From: a bacterium
GTDB taxonomy: Bacteria; Armatimonadota; Fimbriimonadia; Fimbriimonadales; Fimbriimonadaceae
Assembly (NCBI GenBank): GCA_013823945.1
Contig: PNMZ01000005.1
Location: 1-64,000, forward strand
Length of the DNA stretch: 64,000 nucleotides
Reading direction: 5' to 3'
Below are positions 25,105 through 33,981 of the stretch, piece by piece. Below the pieces are notes generated by a model. The model had not been told where the DNA came from. It made no database searches and was given only the letters and a program-made list of their open reading frames with translations. Within the stretch, counting starts at the first letter, position 1. Each line of letters starts with the position of its first letter. The translations under genes and the position numbers were made by a program.

Positions 25105-26849
25105 TGGCGCGAGATTTGGTTTTTGGGAACGGCACATTTTATTTGGCGATGGATCGGCGGGGTCTGATTCGGGAGTTATGCTGGCCGGTTGTGGGGGCAC
25201 CTAACCATTTGGCGGGTCGGAAAATTCGGTTGGGGATTCGGCGGGACAATGGTTGGTTTAGTTGGTTGGGAGATGATGATTGGTCGGTTCGCCAGTGGTA
25301 CGAGGGGGAAGTTGGGGTCACTGAGTGGGTGGGGTTTGGAATCCGGGTTTTGCGGATGGTGCAGATGTCTGGGAGTGCCTTTTATCAAAAATTTTACTGT
25401 GATTTAGAAGAAGAGTTCATGTTCTATCAGGCGCATGATTTGCGAATTGGCGAGACGGACATTGGGGATACGTGTTTTTATGTTGATGGCGATGATCAGA
25501 TAATGGTTCATTTTAAGAATGATGTTGCGGTGGCGTTTTTTGGTCGTGGTTTGACCGGAAGGTTGGACCAGGTCGCTTGCGGAATGAACGGGGTCATGGG
25601 GTTGGAGGGGACTTGGCGGGATGCTGAAGATGGGGTTTTGAGTGGGAAGCCGATTGAACAGGGGAGTGTTGATTCGGTGTTTGGGATTCGAGTGCGGGGA
25701 GAGTGGACGGCGCACTTTGCGGTTGACCGGACGGTGGAGGGATCTGCGGAGTATTCCTGCGTTTTTGGCGGGCTACCTCAGAAATTACGAGTAGCCGAGG
25801 TTCGGGTTCGTCAAATTCTGGCGTCGCCCCTAAATTTAGATGAATACTTGAATGATCTGAGGTCTGGCCAATTGGTCGAAATTTCAGAGCGACTCATCTT
25901 GGCGAACTCTGGTGAAGGAGGGAGAGTGGTGGCGGCGATTGATAGCGATATTATGGAGAATAACCGTTCGAATTACGCCTATATTTGGATGCGAGATGCG
26001 GTTTTGACGGCGACAGCGTTGGGGGAGAAAGTGGACTTGGCGGGATTTGTGCCAGAGTGTGATCACGACAGTTTTATCTGGCAGAAGTATCACCCACTTG
26101 GGCACCGGGGTAGCACTTGGCACCCGTGGGTGGGAGAGAATTCATTTCCTTACCAAATGGATGAAACTGCTCTTTTGCTGAGTTATTGTTTCCGGACGGG
26201 CCATTCCGTTGAATTGGCGGAAAGGTGGCTGAATTTGATTCAGGAAGCGATTGGAGAGGATGGGTTGCCGAGGCCGAGTTGGGATTTGTGGGAAGAGCGG
26301 TTTGGGATACATTTTTGGACTTGTGCAACGGTAGCTCAGGCATATTTTGATGCTGGAAGAGAGCAATCCGGTCGCGATTTGGTTGAGGCGGTTACGGAGC
26401 ATTTTCATCCGGTTGAGGGTCGGATTCCACGACGACTCGGCGATGGAGTAGCAGATGCGAGTGTGTTGGCTGGATGCTTGTGGTGCCAGGAGTTGAGAGC
26501 GAAATTTTTGGACCAAGCGGTGGAGATGGTTGAGCGGTATCTCCTCATGGACACCAATTGTCGGGGAGTCGCGCGGTATGAAGGGGATTATTATTGTAGG
26601 GTTCGGGAAGGGTATCCCGGGAATCCCTGGGTGATTTGCACCATGTGGTTGGCAAGGGGCTATTGGCTCCAGGGCCGCAAAGACGAGGCGGATGATCTGC
26701 TGGTTTGGTGTGAGGATTTGGCGAGTCTTAGTGGGATGTTGAGCGAGCAATACCATCCGGACACGAGGGAGCCTCTGAGTGTTTGCCCTCTGACTTGGAG
26801 CCACGCCGAGTACCTGGAGACTTATCGCCTGATCCGGGGTTCTAGTTGA
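25104..26849 (+). CDS. Glycoside hydrolase family 15 (glucoamylase-like)
   Basis: 581 residues, typical of bacterial GH15. The N-terminal beta-sandwich begins GNGTFYLAMDRRGLIRELCWP, a hallmark of the family, and the (alpha/alpha)6 barrel starts with SDIMENNRSNYAYIWMRDA. The WxxRDA motif and the later DGLPRPSWDLWEER (a putative catalytic acid region around 395-410) fit. The enzyme hydrolyses alpha-glucosidic bonds of glycogen, trehalose or related glucans; no signal peptide is visible, so it acts inside the cell. ATG overlaps the MBL stop; the 3' end overlaps the convergent anti-sigma gene by 8 bp. Confidence 0.87.
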   Translation: MARDLVFGNGTFYLAMDRRGLIRELCWPVVGAPNHLAGRKIRLGIRRDNGWFSWLGDDDWSVRQWYEGEVGVTEWVGFGIRVLRMVQMSGSAFYQKFYCDLEEEFMFYQAHDLRIGETDIGDTCFYVDGDDQIMVHFKNDVAVAFFGRGLTGRLDQVACGMNGVMGLEGTWRDAEDGVLSGKPIEQGSVDSVFGIRVRGEWTAHFAVDRTVEGSAEYSCVFGGLPQKLRVAEVRVRQILASPLNLDEYLNDLRSGQLVEISERLILANSGEGGRVVAAIDSDIMENNRSNYAYIWMRDAVLTATALGEKVDLAGFVPECDHDSFIWQKYHPLGHRGSTWHPWVGENSFPYQMDETALLLSYCFRTGHSVELAERWLNLIQEAIGEDGLPRPSWDLWEERFGIHFWTCATVAQAYFDAGREQSGRDLVEAVTEHFHPVEGRIPRRLGDGVADASVLAGCLWCQELRAKFLDQAVEMVERYLLMDTNCRGVARYEGDYYCRVREGYPGNPWVICTMWLARGYWLQGRKDEADDLLVWCEDLASLSGMLSEQYHPDTREPLSVCPLTWSHAEYLETYRLIRGSS

Positions 26850-27582
26850 GCTTGGTCGTGCACTTGGACGCTTTGCACGCAAGGGCGAAACGGCCCTCGG
26901 CGGTGCCGCCGACCAAAACATAGGTCATGCCGCCTTTGTCATACCAGCCAATTCCATCTTGGAATTTGTAGAGCATATGATTACCATATGGTTGAGGCGT
27001 ACCTTGATCGATGTTTCCGGACTCTTTTCGCCCATAAAGTGTGTAGGCTTGACCATTGTGCTTGAGATCGTAAGCGATCCAGCAATGGCCACATTCTGCG
27101 CCAGTGATTTCTGCGCCGGTCATGTTGATAAGGGTTGGGAAGGGCTGCTTGAATTTCTTAGCAATGTGGGCGGCGGCTTCATTGGGATCAGACCCTTGCC
27201 AAGACATGATTTGGGGAGACTTTTTATAGAGGTGAGCGGCTTCAGGGAGTGGTTTTGCAGATGCGACGATGGGATTGGTTTGATCAGTCACGGCGCGGTT
27301 GATTGCGATCCCGATACCGAAGATTGCGACGCATGCAACGGCGGCGGGAGCGAACTTTTGGAACCATGACGTCCGGGTGGGCCGCGCAATTTCTGCGAGC
27401 ATGGGCTGGAGATTCGGGACGGGTTCAGCGAGTCCGGCGGATCGGACGGCCTGACGGAAGGCTTGGAGGGCTTCCGTTTCATTCTGGAGATTGGGGTTAT
27501 GGGACATTTCTTCCTTGAATTTTTCGGATTCAGCAGGCGAGAGGCGGTTGTTGAGAAAATCTTGAATGCGTTGGTTGTTCAT
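26842..27582 (-). CDS. Putative membrane anti-sigma factor
   Basis: 246 residues. The N-terminal cytoplasmic part (about 1-75) has the Asp/Glu/Leu-rich, helix-forming pattern of anti-sigma domains (RIQDFLNNRLSPAESEKF), though without the zinc-finger HxxxCxxC. A single membrane helix follows (about 78-96), then a periplasmic domain containing ECGHCW. ATG 27582 overlaps the ECF sigma stop by 4 nt, the usual arrangement of sigma and cognate anti-sigma. It probably senses an envelope or redox signal through the Cys-x-x-Cys. Confidence 0.75.
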   Translation of the reverse strand: MNNQRIQDFLNNRLSPAESEKFKEEMSHNPNLQNETEALQAFRQAVRSAGLAEPVPNLQPMLAEIARPTRTSWFQKFAPAAVACVAIFGIGIAINRAVTDQTNPIVASAKPLPEAAHLYKKSPQIMSWQGSDPNEAAAHIAKKFKQPFPTLINMTGAEITGAECGHCWIAYDLKHNGQAYTLYGRKESGNIDQGTPQPYGNHMLYKFQDGIGWYDKGGMTYVLVGGTAEGRFALACKASKCTTKLN

Positions 27583-28106
27583 CGGGTGGCCTCCATTTGG
27601 GCTTCGGCGAGGAGGATGTCGCGGAGAGTTTGTCTTGCTCGGGAGAGGCGGGATCGGACGGTTCCGATTGGAATATCCATGATTTCGGCAGCTTCTTCAT
27701 AGGTGAGCTCTTCGACATCGCAGAGGTGAATGGTCATGCGGTAGGCGGGGGAAAGCTGCTCCATGGCGGCGATGATTCGCTCGACTTCGAGTTTGCCGGC
27801 GAGGTCTGACCAGAATCCTTCTTGGATGACTTCGATTTCTTCGTGTTCCTCAAGGGAGAGCGCTTCTTTGTGCGATCTCAGCACCATGAGACGTTCGTTG
27901 CGGAGGATTTTGATCAGCCAGGAGCGGAGGTGATTGCCATCGAAGCGATCCCATGCGCGGTAGGCCTTGATGAGGCAGGTTTGGACGAGATCTTCGGCTT
28001 CTTCATTGCCGCAGCCTAGTCGTTTTGCGACTCGGTAGAGGACAGGGAGTTCTCCAGACACTTCTCGCTCGAAGTCCCTTGGGTTTTTGCGCTTGATAAA
28101 GCTCAT
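27579..28106 (-). CDS. ECF-type RNA polymerase sigma factor
   Basis: 175 residues from ATG 28106; an in-frame upstream ATG at 28157 would add 17 residues. Region 2 lies at about 20-80 (YRVAKRLG, EEAEDLVQTCLIKAYRAWDRFDG, LRSWLIKILRNERL) and region 4 at 117-166 (LSPAYRMTIHLCDVEELTYE, IMDIPIGTVRSRLSRAR). There is no region 3, as in group 4 sigma factors. Co-translated with the membrane anti-sigma factor, which should hold it inactive until a signal arrives. Confidence 0.93.
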   Translation of the reverse strand: MSFIKRKNPRDFEREVSGELPVLYRVAKRLGCGNEEAEDLVQTCLIKAYRAWDRFDGNHLRSWLIKILRNERLMVLRSHKEALSLEEHEEIEVIQEGFWSDLAGKLEVERIIAAMEQLSPAYRMTIHLCDVEELTYEEAAEIMDIPIGTVRSRLSRARQTLRDILLAEAQMEATR

Positions 28107-28268
28107 GCCGTTGCTGGGTTGTACGGTATGGCTGACAGTCGGTGTGATGGCGAGCATCAGCCAGTAGGAATGATTTTAGCGTGAATTTGGTTCCTTCGGG
28201 GTGAGGGTTGGCCTATTCATCACGCATAAGAACCCCTTGATCCTACCTTTGAGGCAGTTAGCTAGAAT

Positions 28269-28826
28269 CTATGGGAGCAAGTAGGATTCTCCGCTCAATG
28301 ACTTGAATTGTGAAAAGATGAGATGGTCTGTCACTCTTTGAAAGGAGTCAGCCAATGGCTCTGCTTGACCGAGTGGGACAACTCGAATGTATGCATCGAC
28401 TGGCTCAAATTTCGATTCCATCTTGAATGAAAATTTGATGTTGTTATTGACCCGCTTGATGTCTCCCAATTTAGTCCGATCTTTAAAATTGAGTTTAGTC
28501 AGATAGACTGCTCCATCCTTCATGGAACCTGGAACGAACGTTTGCTCTCCTATTGATGAGAATACGCAGAATCGGGTTCCTTTCCCGTCGCTAAACCATA
28601 TCTCAGTAAGGACTTTCGAAGTCAAGTTAGCACTTTTTACCATGTCAAATTCGACAAAAAATAAATCACGTCTGCGCTCGACTTTAACTTTTGACGAAAC
28701 CGCCGGAGACTTCAGCAGCCGAGTTTCAAAATTTGTTATCTCCGTGCAAGTCAAATTTTCCATCGACACGATCAAAAAGCTAGCAATCACTTTCCCAACT
28801 CCTGCGGAATTCCGCCACCTGACCAC
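28269..28826 (-). CDS. Hypothetical protein
   Basis: 185 residues, unrecognised. Predicted start at 28826 lies 40 bp inside the 3' end of the upstream gene, so the two may be coupled; an ATG 20 codons in (SMENLTC) is an alternative start giving a shorter product. Mixed beta content with many Lys/Thr/Ser. The third base usage is more A/T-rich than most neighbours. Confidence 0.55.
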   Translation of the reverse strand: MVRWRNSAGVGKVIASFLIVSMENLTCTEITNFETRLLKSPAVSSKVKVERRRDLFFVEFDMVKSANLTSKVLTEIWFSDGKGTRFCVFSSIGEQTFVPGSMKDGAVYLTKLNFKDRTKLGDIKRVNNNIKFSFKMESKFEPVDAYIRVVPLGQAEPLADSFQRVTDHLIFSQFKSLSGESYLLP

Positions 28827-29923
28827 CCAGTAGCTGGGCCCTGGAAGAGTGTGTTGCCGTTCTTATCTTTGACAATTAAGTAATTGGTTTGTGTGTTCAG
28901 CACGAAAATCAGAGTTTCGCCAGTATTTAAATTATTGTTTTCATGGATCAGATAGAGTACTCCATCGATAATTTGATAGTAAGAGACATTTGAAGCACTC
29001 GGCCAAATGCATCGACCAAACAGGCCGATGATTTCATCTCCAGTTAGAGTACCATCATTGTTGGTATCGGTGCCATAAATAAATACTAGATAGTCGAGGT
29101 CTGGAGAATTATCTATGATTCTCGTATCTACACAAATTGTGGAACCAGGAATTCGTATAAGTCCTGGGCCATCGAAATCGAATTTTCCGTCTTTGTTAAT
29201 ATCATCGGTTCTGGGTAATAATCTGTGAGAGCCATCAAGCCTCACACCATCGATACCGCATCGAGGCATATTCAACCTTCTTCTACCCAAATAGCCAGCT
29301 AATCCCAAGGCGTCTTCGATCAGTTTGCCAATATTTGGAAAGTAGATAGTAAGTGAGGTGGTGTTCGTCATAAAAACAGTAGATGCTAGTGCGGCACCAA
29401 TGTTGCCACGGGGTAAGTCAACACCTGTTGCATCAGCAAAGAATTCTTCCATCGGGGAGGGCGGTGCACCGTAACTGGATGAGACGGCAAGACAATTGCG
29501 GTTCGAGTAGTCACCAGGCAGGTCAATGACAATCTGATTTGCCGATACATTGACACTTCCGGTTCCAATCACTTGGTCCATATCATTCGAAAGCACTGCT
29601 TGACCAGACAAACAGAAATTAGGAATTGAGAGTTGCCCTAAACACGCTGTTACTACTGTCCCGTCAGACATATGGGCAAAAATTATGAGTTGACTATTGT
29701 TCACTGCTACGTTCTGCTTCATCGATACGACGAGTTGAGCAGATAAAGGTGTAACATTGAAAACTGCTGAACTTGCTTTTGCGAATTCTGGGACAGACTG
29801 TTGAGTACTTGTAACTAAAGGAATATCAACACTATTTGATCCAGGTTCAAGGGTGGTTGATGTTTGTTGTGCCATCGCTACAGAGCAGAGCAGAGCAGAG
29901 CAGAGCGTAAAAGTATTTTTCAC
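28787..29923 (-). CDS. Secreted protein with Ca-binding-like repeats and a 5-bp repeat tract in its signal peptide
   Basis: GTG 29923 is chosen because a CATACT box lies exactly 6 nt upstream and a signal peptide follows at once (KNTFTLCSALLCSVAMAQQ). 378 residues. The middle is Ser/Thr/Asn-rich beta structure. Near 230-310 are two DxNxDG-type loops (DINKDGKFDFDG and DTNNDGTLTGDE), like EF-hand or dockerin calcium sites. No family named. The signal peptide is encoded by five CTCTG repeats. Low-GC, atypical for the region. Confidence 0.65.
   Translation of the reverse strand: MKNTFTLCSALLCSVAMAQQTSTTLEPGSNSVDIPLVTSTQQSVPEFAKASSAVFNVTPLSAQLVVSMKQNVAVNNSQLIIFAHMSDGTVVTACLGQLSIPNFCLSGQAVLSNDMDQVIGTGSVNVSANQIVIDLPGDYSNRNCLAVSSSYGAPPSPMEEFFADATGVDLPRGNIGAALASTVFMTNTTSLTIYFPNIGKLIEDALGLAGYLGRRRLNMPRCGIDGVRLDGSHRLLPRTDDINKDGKFDFDGPGLIRIPGSTICVDTRIIDNSPDLDYLVFIYGTDTNNDGTLTGDEIIGLFGRCIWPSASNVSYYQIIDGVLYLIHENNNLNTGETLIFVLNTQTNYLIVKDKNGNTLFQGPATGWSGGGIPQELGK
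29881..29905 (-). repeat. Pentanucleotide tandem repeat (CTCTG)5 inside a coding region
   Basis: Five perfect copies of CAGAG on the forward strand (CTCTG on the coding strand). They cover codons roughly 7-15 of the secreted protein. A unit change is 5 bp, so gain or loss shifts the frame. Confidence 0.9.
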
Positions 29924-29929
29924 ACCACG

Positions 29930-29935
29930 AGTATG
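29930..29935 (-). promoter_or_regulatory. -10 box 6 nt before the secreted protein's GTG start
   Basis: CATACT on the reverse strand, 6 nt from the GTG start at 29923. It supports the chosen start and a leaderless transcript. Confidence 0.4.
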
Positions 29936-29963
29936 TCGTATAGGAGAAGTTTTTGTCAAGATT

Positions 29964-31481
29964 CTATTCATTGGCCCATTTGTTGACAAGCCACCAGCAG
30001 GATTGGTCATGGGGGGTGAAGCGGGGGTTGGTGAGGACTTCGAAGGCGGGGAGGTAGCCAAGCTCTCGGTTGCCGTATTTGCGAATACGGGTGATGACGG
30101 TTTCGATATGGGCTTTGGCGATGTTGCACCGCTGGATGTCGGCGAGGGAACCACCGATCCGTTCGTTGTTTTCTTTAGCGAGGCGGGCAAGGGTCTCGAA
30201 CAGGTAGCGCATCGGAGCGAGTTTGCCGATAGCGGCGTCGGCTTCTCCTTTGGCGTAGTGGACGTGGGCTTCGTTCATCATGATCAGAGCTTCGATCATT
30301 GCGCGGAGTCCAAACGAGACATTTTTGCAGGCTTCGTTGGGGGCGTAATGGATGGATTTTTCGATGAGGAGGAGGAGTTGCTTTGCGCGTTCGCCTTGGA
30401 TTTCATCGCGATGATGGAGCCAGGCGAGAAAGGGGTTGCCCATGAGGAGGAGTCGGGTTTTGAGTTTGTGGCGGTGACCTGACGCGGCCCAGACTCCGCC
30501 CATTTCTTCGAGTTCGATACCGAGGTTTCTGGCCCATTGTTCGGCTTCGCCGAAAGCTTCGGGGAGTGATTCAGGGGAGGTCGGATTGATGGCGATGCGG
30601 GCGGCCCATTCGACAGCCGGAAAGATGCTGTCGTAGGGGTTGAGCATGACTTGTTCCCAGGTGGTGAGACAGAAACCAGCAAGGTTGAGTTCGTGAGCAT
30701 CTTTGGCGCATTCGCGGACATTGTGTTCGGTGCGATTGAGGTGCATCCAGGCAGCGTTGTAGACGGCGGTGGTGGGGCAGGCGATCACTTCGAATCCGTT
30801 GAATTTGGGGGCAGATTCTTTGACCCCGTTGACATAGTGCCAGTCGAAGATGAGAGTTTGTTTGGGGAGATTCTCGAGAGCGGTGGGGTGTTGAAGGAAC
30901 ATATCTCCCCACATGGCGGGGCGCCGCCCTGCGGCGATCACTTGGTTGATGAGGGGGGTGAAGTGGTCTTGGTAGAGCCAGGCTTTTTCGTCGGGTTTGT
31001 TCGGATCAATGGCTTGGCCAGCCATGCGTTCAGCACAGCGTGGGCATTTACCAAGCTGAGCGGTTTCGTCGCCGCCGATGTGGATGATTTCGGATTTGAA
31101 CGTGGCGATGGTTTCAGTGATGATGTTTTGACAAAGCGTGACGAATTCGGGACAGGATGGGCAAGCTTGAAGTCCGGTAAAGGTTTCTTCGCGGAATATT
31201 CGGCCTTCTTCGCAGTTGAAGAAGCCTTCGAAGTGCCCGAGGAGGTTGATGAAGGGGATGATTTGGAGGGATGGGAATTCGCTCTGGAGGCTCTGAATTT
31301 GAGCGGGTGTAACAACGCCCTTACCTTGGCTCCAGGGGGTGTCGGCGTAGGCGAATCGGTGTTCGAGATAGAGGCCGAGGGCGGTATAGCCTGCGTTTTG
31401 GGCGGTGGCTGCGTACTGGTAAAGATGGTCGAGGGTGGGGGCTTGCTCTCGGGCGAGGTCAACCATCCAGATTCGGTGCAT
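29964..31481 (-). CDS. Glycoside hydrolase family 20-like (beta-N-acetylhexosaminidase)
   Basis: 505 residues. The barrel shows IPFINLLGHFEGFF (strand/loop with a possible sugar-contact His), then HIGGDETAQLG at about 145-155, where Asp-Glu is the catalytic pair of GH20. A downstream WGDMF and FDWHY fit the sugar-binding Trp/Tyr loops. No signal peptide is visible, so it may act on intracellular amino-sugar oligomers. TAGTAT lies 10 nt before the ATG. Its stop is about 40 nt from the start of the secreted-protein gene, so they may share a transcript. Confidence 0.82.
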   Translation of the reverse strand: MHRIWMVDLAREQAPTLDHLYQYAATAQNAGYTALGLYLEHRFAYADTPWSQGKGVVTPAQIQSLQSEFPSLQIIPFINLLGHFEGFFNCEEGRIFREETFTGLQACPSCPEFVTLCQNIITETIATFKSEIIHIGGDETAQLGKCPRCAERMAGQAIDPNKPDEKAWLYQDHFTPLINQVIAAGRRPAMWGDMFLQHPTALENLPKQTLIFDWHYVNGVKESAPKFNGFEVIACPTTAVYNAAWMHLNRTEHNVRECAKDAHELNLAGFCLTTWEQVMLNPYDSIFPAVEWAARIAINPTSPESLPEAFGEAEQWARNLGIELEEMGGVWAASGHRHKLKTRLLLMGNPFLAWLHHRDEIQGERAKQLLLLIEKSIHYAPNEACKNVSFGLRAMIEALIMMNEAHVHYAKGEADAAIGKLAPMRYLFETLARLAKENNERIGGSLADIQRCNIAKAHIETVITRIRKYGNRELGYLPAFEVLTNPRFTPHDQSCWWLVNKWANE

Positions 31482-31562
31482 GGGAGCCAGGATACTATGT
31501 TCAAAACGACAGGCTTCCTAGATGATGGAAATTTGACAACCCCTCCCGACCCTACGGGCCCA

Positions 31563-31582
31563 CCTCCCCAAACTTGGGGAGG
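31563..31582. repeat. Palindromic G/C-rich intergenic repeat, copy 3
   Basis: CCTCCCCAA facing TTGGGGAGG with a 2-nt loop, preceded by a second C-rich piece (CCCCTCCCGACCCTACGGG). Lies upstream of ubiX. Confidence 0.6.
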
Positions 31583-31677
31583 GAATATAAGCAACTTCTG
31601 CGGGTTACGTCCCGCTTAGTAGGGGGTTAGTTTGGCTTAGAATTGGGGCGGTTTGAGTTGATTAGACCTTGTTAACG

Positions 31678-31683
31678 TAGAAT
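31678..31683 (+). promoter_or_regulatory. -10 box of probable leaderless ubiX transcript
   Basis: TAGAAT, 7 nt before GTG 31691, with TTGAGT 19 nt upstream of it as a possible -35. Confidence 0.5.
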
Positions 31684-31690
31684 AACTAGA

Positions 31691-32299
31691 GTGATAAGAA
31701 CGGGTCGAGTTGTGGTTGCGGTGACGGGGGCCAGCGGGGCGATCTATGCCCAAAGATTGTTGCGGCATTTGGCGGAGGGATTTGAGGAAGTATTTCTGAT
31801 GCTCAGTGCGCAGGCGGTGGACGTCGCGATGACGGAGCTTGGATGCGTTTTGAACCGGAAGGAATTTGATACGGAGAGTTGGCTGGGGAAGCGTTTTGAG
31901 AATGTGAAACTTTTGGATGAGAAAAATTTTTATACGCCACCTGCGAGCGGGAGTTTTCGACATGATGGGATGGTGATTTGTCCGTGTTCGATGGGAACGG
32001 CGGGGCGGATTGCGCATGGGATTAGCAATGATTTAATCACGCGGAGCGCGGATGTATGTTTGAAGGAGGGTCGGAAGTTAATTGTAGTACCGAGGGAGAT
32101 GCCTTGGAACGTGATTCATTTACGGAATTTAACTGCCCTCGCGGAAGCAGGGGCGACGATTCTGCCCGCTTGCCCAGCTTGGTATCACAATCCAAAATCT
32201 TTGGAGGATTTGGCGGACACGGTCGTGAGCCGGATATTGCAGAATTTGGGGGTTGAACAGGATTTAATGAAAGAGTGGATGGCAGAGGAGAAGAATTGA
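31691..32299 (+). CDS. ubiX: UbiX-family flavin prenyltransferase
   Basis: 202 residues from GTG 31691, the family's normal length. Landmarks: the flavin-binding VVVAVTGASGAIYAQRLL, VICPCSMGTAGRIAHGISND and VVPREMPWNVIHLRNL. It makes prenylated FMN for UbiD-type decarboxylases, in ubiquinone or menaquinone or aromatic-acid metabolism; no UbiD is in the window. TGA overlaps the next ATG, so the epimerase is co-translated. Confidence 0.92.
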   Translation: MIRTGRVVVAVTGASGAIYAQRLLRHLAEGFEEVFLMLSAQAVDVAMTELGCVLNRKEFDTESWLGKRFENVKLLDEKNFYTPPASGSFRHDGMVICPCSMGTAGRIAHGISNDLITRSADVCLKEGRKLIVVPREMPWNVIHLRNLTALAEAGATILPACPAWYHNPKSLEDLADTVVSRILQNLGVEQDLMKEWMAEEKN

Positions 32300-33198
32300 T
32301 GAAAGCGGTCATTGCGGGGGGCAGTGGATTTGTTGGGAAGCACTTGGCAGCAGAGTTAACAAATTCAGGATTTGAGGTTGTGGTTTTGACACGATCGCCG
32401 AATGCGGGAGCGAAATTCCGGGAAGTGAAGTGGGATGGGAAGTCGCAAGGCGACTGGGCAAAGGAGATCGATGGAGCGACCGCGGTTTTTAATTTGAGCG
32501 GGGCACCGATTGACAAGAAGTGGACGCCGGAGTATCAGAAAGTCTTGGTGAGCTCGCGAACAGAACCGACCCGGGCGATTCACGAGGCGATCCGGGCGTC
32601 GGCGGTCAAGCCAAAGACGTGGGTGAATGCGAGTGCTGTAGGTTGGTACGGCGATCGTGGGGATGAAATTCTGAGCGAAAGTGATCGGATTGGTGAAGGA
32701 TTTTTGAGTGAGGTTTGTCAGCAATGGGAAGATGCGGCTCTGGTGCCGGATATTCCTGAAGTGAAACAGGTTTGCGCTCGAATAGGGATTGTTTTGGGTA
32801 ACGAAGGAGGGGTCTTGGGGGCATTGATTCCTTTGGTCAAAGGTTTTGCGGGTGGAGCGGCGGGGAGCGGGAAGCAGTATTTGAGCGTGATCCATGTGAA
32901 GGATTTGGCGAAGATGTTGGTTTGGCTAGTGGAGGCGGGTCAAGAAGGGCCGATCAATGCTTGCGGACCTGAACCAGTCACAAATAGTCAATTGATGGCG
33001 GCATTGCGTGAGCGATTTGGTCGTCCGCCTGTGCCTCCGGCTCCGGCATTTGTAATCAAGGCGGCTACGGCAGCGATGGGGAAAGAAGCGACAGTGGTTT
33101 TGGTGAGTCAGCGGGCGGTGCCGACTTTGGCATTGGCACAGGGATTTGAGTTTGCTTTTCCGACGTTGAATTCGGCGCTTGACGATTTGTTAAGCTAG
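32299..33198 (+). CDS. TIGR01777-family NAD(P)-binding epimerase
   Basis: 299 residues. ATG 32299 overlaps the ubiX TGA by 1 nt. The N-terminal MKAVIAGGSGFVGKHLAAEL is the Rossmann motif and VFNLSGAPID, SSRTEPTRAI, ASAVGWYGDRGDE and LVWLVEA place it in the TIGR01777/SulA-like group (formerly called cell-division inhibitor SulA). The active-site Tyr/Lys are likely YGDRG-side residues. Function unknown. The 3' end overlaps convergent cutC by 9 bp. Confidence 0.85.
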   Translation: MKAVIAGGSGFVGKHLAAELTNSGFEVVVLTRSPNAGAKFREVKWDGKSQGDWAKEIDGATAVFNLSGAPIDKKWTPEYQKVLVSSRTEPTRAIHEAIRASAVKPKTWVNASAVGWYGDRGDEILSESDRIGEGFLSEVCQQWEDAALVPDIPEVKQVCARIGIVLGNEGGVLGALIPLVKGFAGGAAGSGKQYLSVIHVKDLAKMLVWLVEAGQEGPINACGPEPVTNSQLMAALRERFGRPPVPPAPAFVIKAATAAMGKEATVVLVSQRAVPTLALAQGFEFAFPTLNSALDDLLS

Positions 33199-33876
33199 GG
33201 CTTCGCGCATTTGGGTGATCCGATGGGGGATGAATTCGGGAAGGGGATAGCCAAGGTATCCATGGCGGTTGCCGGAGGTGCGAATCGAGAAGTGAAGTTC
33301 AGTTGCGCCAAGGGATTGAAGGACTTTCGCATTTTCGGGGCGGACGCCGCCGCCGGGCAGAATCTGAATTTCTGGCTGCTGGAATAGCATTTTGAGGGTT
33401 TCGGTGCCCTGGTCAACTGTGGATGGTGAGCCCGATGTGAGGATGCGCCGGAATCCTAGGGATGCGAGGTGTTGGGCGTTTTCGACTGGGTCGCCGGGCA
33501 GAGTGTCGAAAGCACGGTGGAAGGTACACGGGAGTCCGTTGGCGGCTTCGATGAGGGTGGAATTGCGTGCTTGATCAATGCCACTTGTTTCGGTGATACA
33601 CCCAAAAACGAGACCATCGGCTCCGTTTTCGGCGAACCATACGGCATCGTGAATCATGGCGTCGAAGTCGGGATCGGTGGGGTTGAAGTCGGCTTCGGGG
33701 CTTGCAAGCATTACGAAGATGGGAAGATCAGTAAGATTTCTGAGATGGAGGAATGATCCGGGTGATGGGGTTACACCGCCGGTGGAAAGGGCGTGGCAAA
33801 GTTCTATACGGTCGGCACCGTGGCTTATTGCGTGGACAGCTTCGGCAAGGGAGCCTACGGCAACTTCGAGGATCAT
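33190..33876 (-). CDS. cutC: CutC-family copper homeostasis protein
   Basis: 228 residues from ATG 33876, favoured over the ATG at 33900 because CutC proteins start MxLEVxV and a CATAAT lies 7 nt upstream. Landmarks: SHGADRIELCHALSTGGVTPS, FVMLAS, and LGFRRILTSG. It is a TIM barrel of uncertain chemistry, historically linked to copper tolerance in E. coli. Convergent with the upstream epimerase gene. Confidence 0.88.
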   Translation of the reverse strand: MILEVAVGSLAEAVHAISHGADRIELCHALSTGGVTPSPGSFLHLRNLTDLPIFVMLASPEADFNPTDPDFDAMIHDAVWFAENGADGLVFGCITETSGIDQARNSTLIEAANGLPCTFHRAFDTLPGDPVENAQHLASLGFRRILTSGSPSTVDQGTETLKMLFQQPEIQILPGGGVRPENAKVLQSLGATELHFSIRTSGNRHGYLGYPLPEFIPHRITQMREALA

Positions 33877-33883
33877 AGGACTG

Positions 33884-33889
33884 ATTATG
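33884..33889 (-). promoter_or_regulatory. -10 box for cutC (leaderless type)
   Basis: CATAAT on the reverse strand, 7 nt before ATG 33876. Confidence 0.45.
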
Positions 33890-33981
33890 GTTTGTCCCAT
33901 GGGCGGGAGTTAGGAGTTGGTTAGACTGACAGACACAGTTGAGTAGTCCGTTCAATGGTGATCGGGCGAGAGAATTTGACA

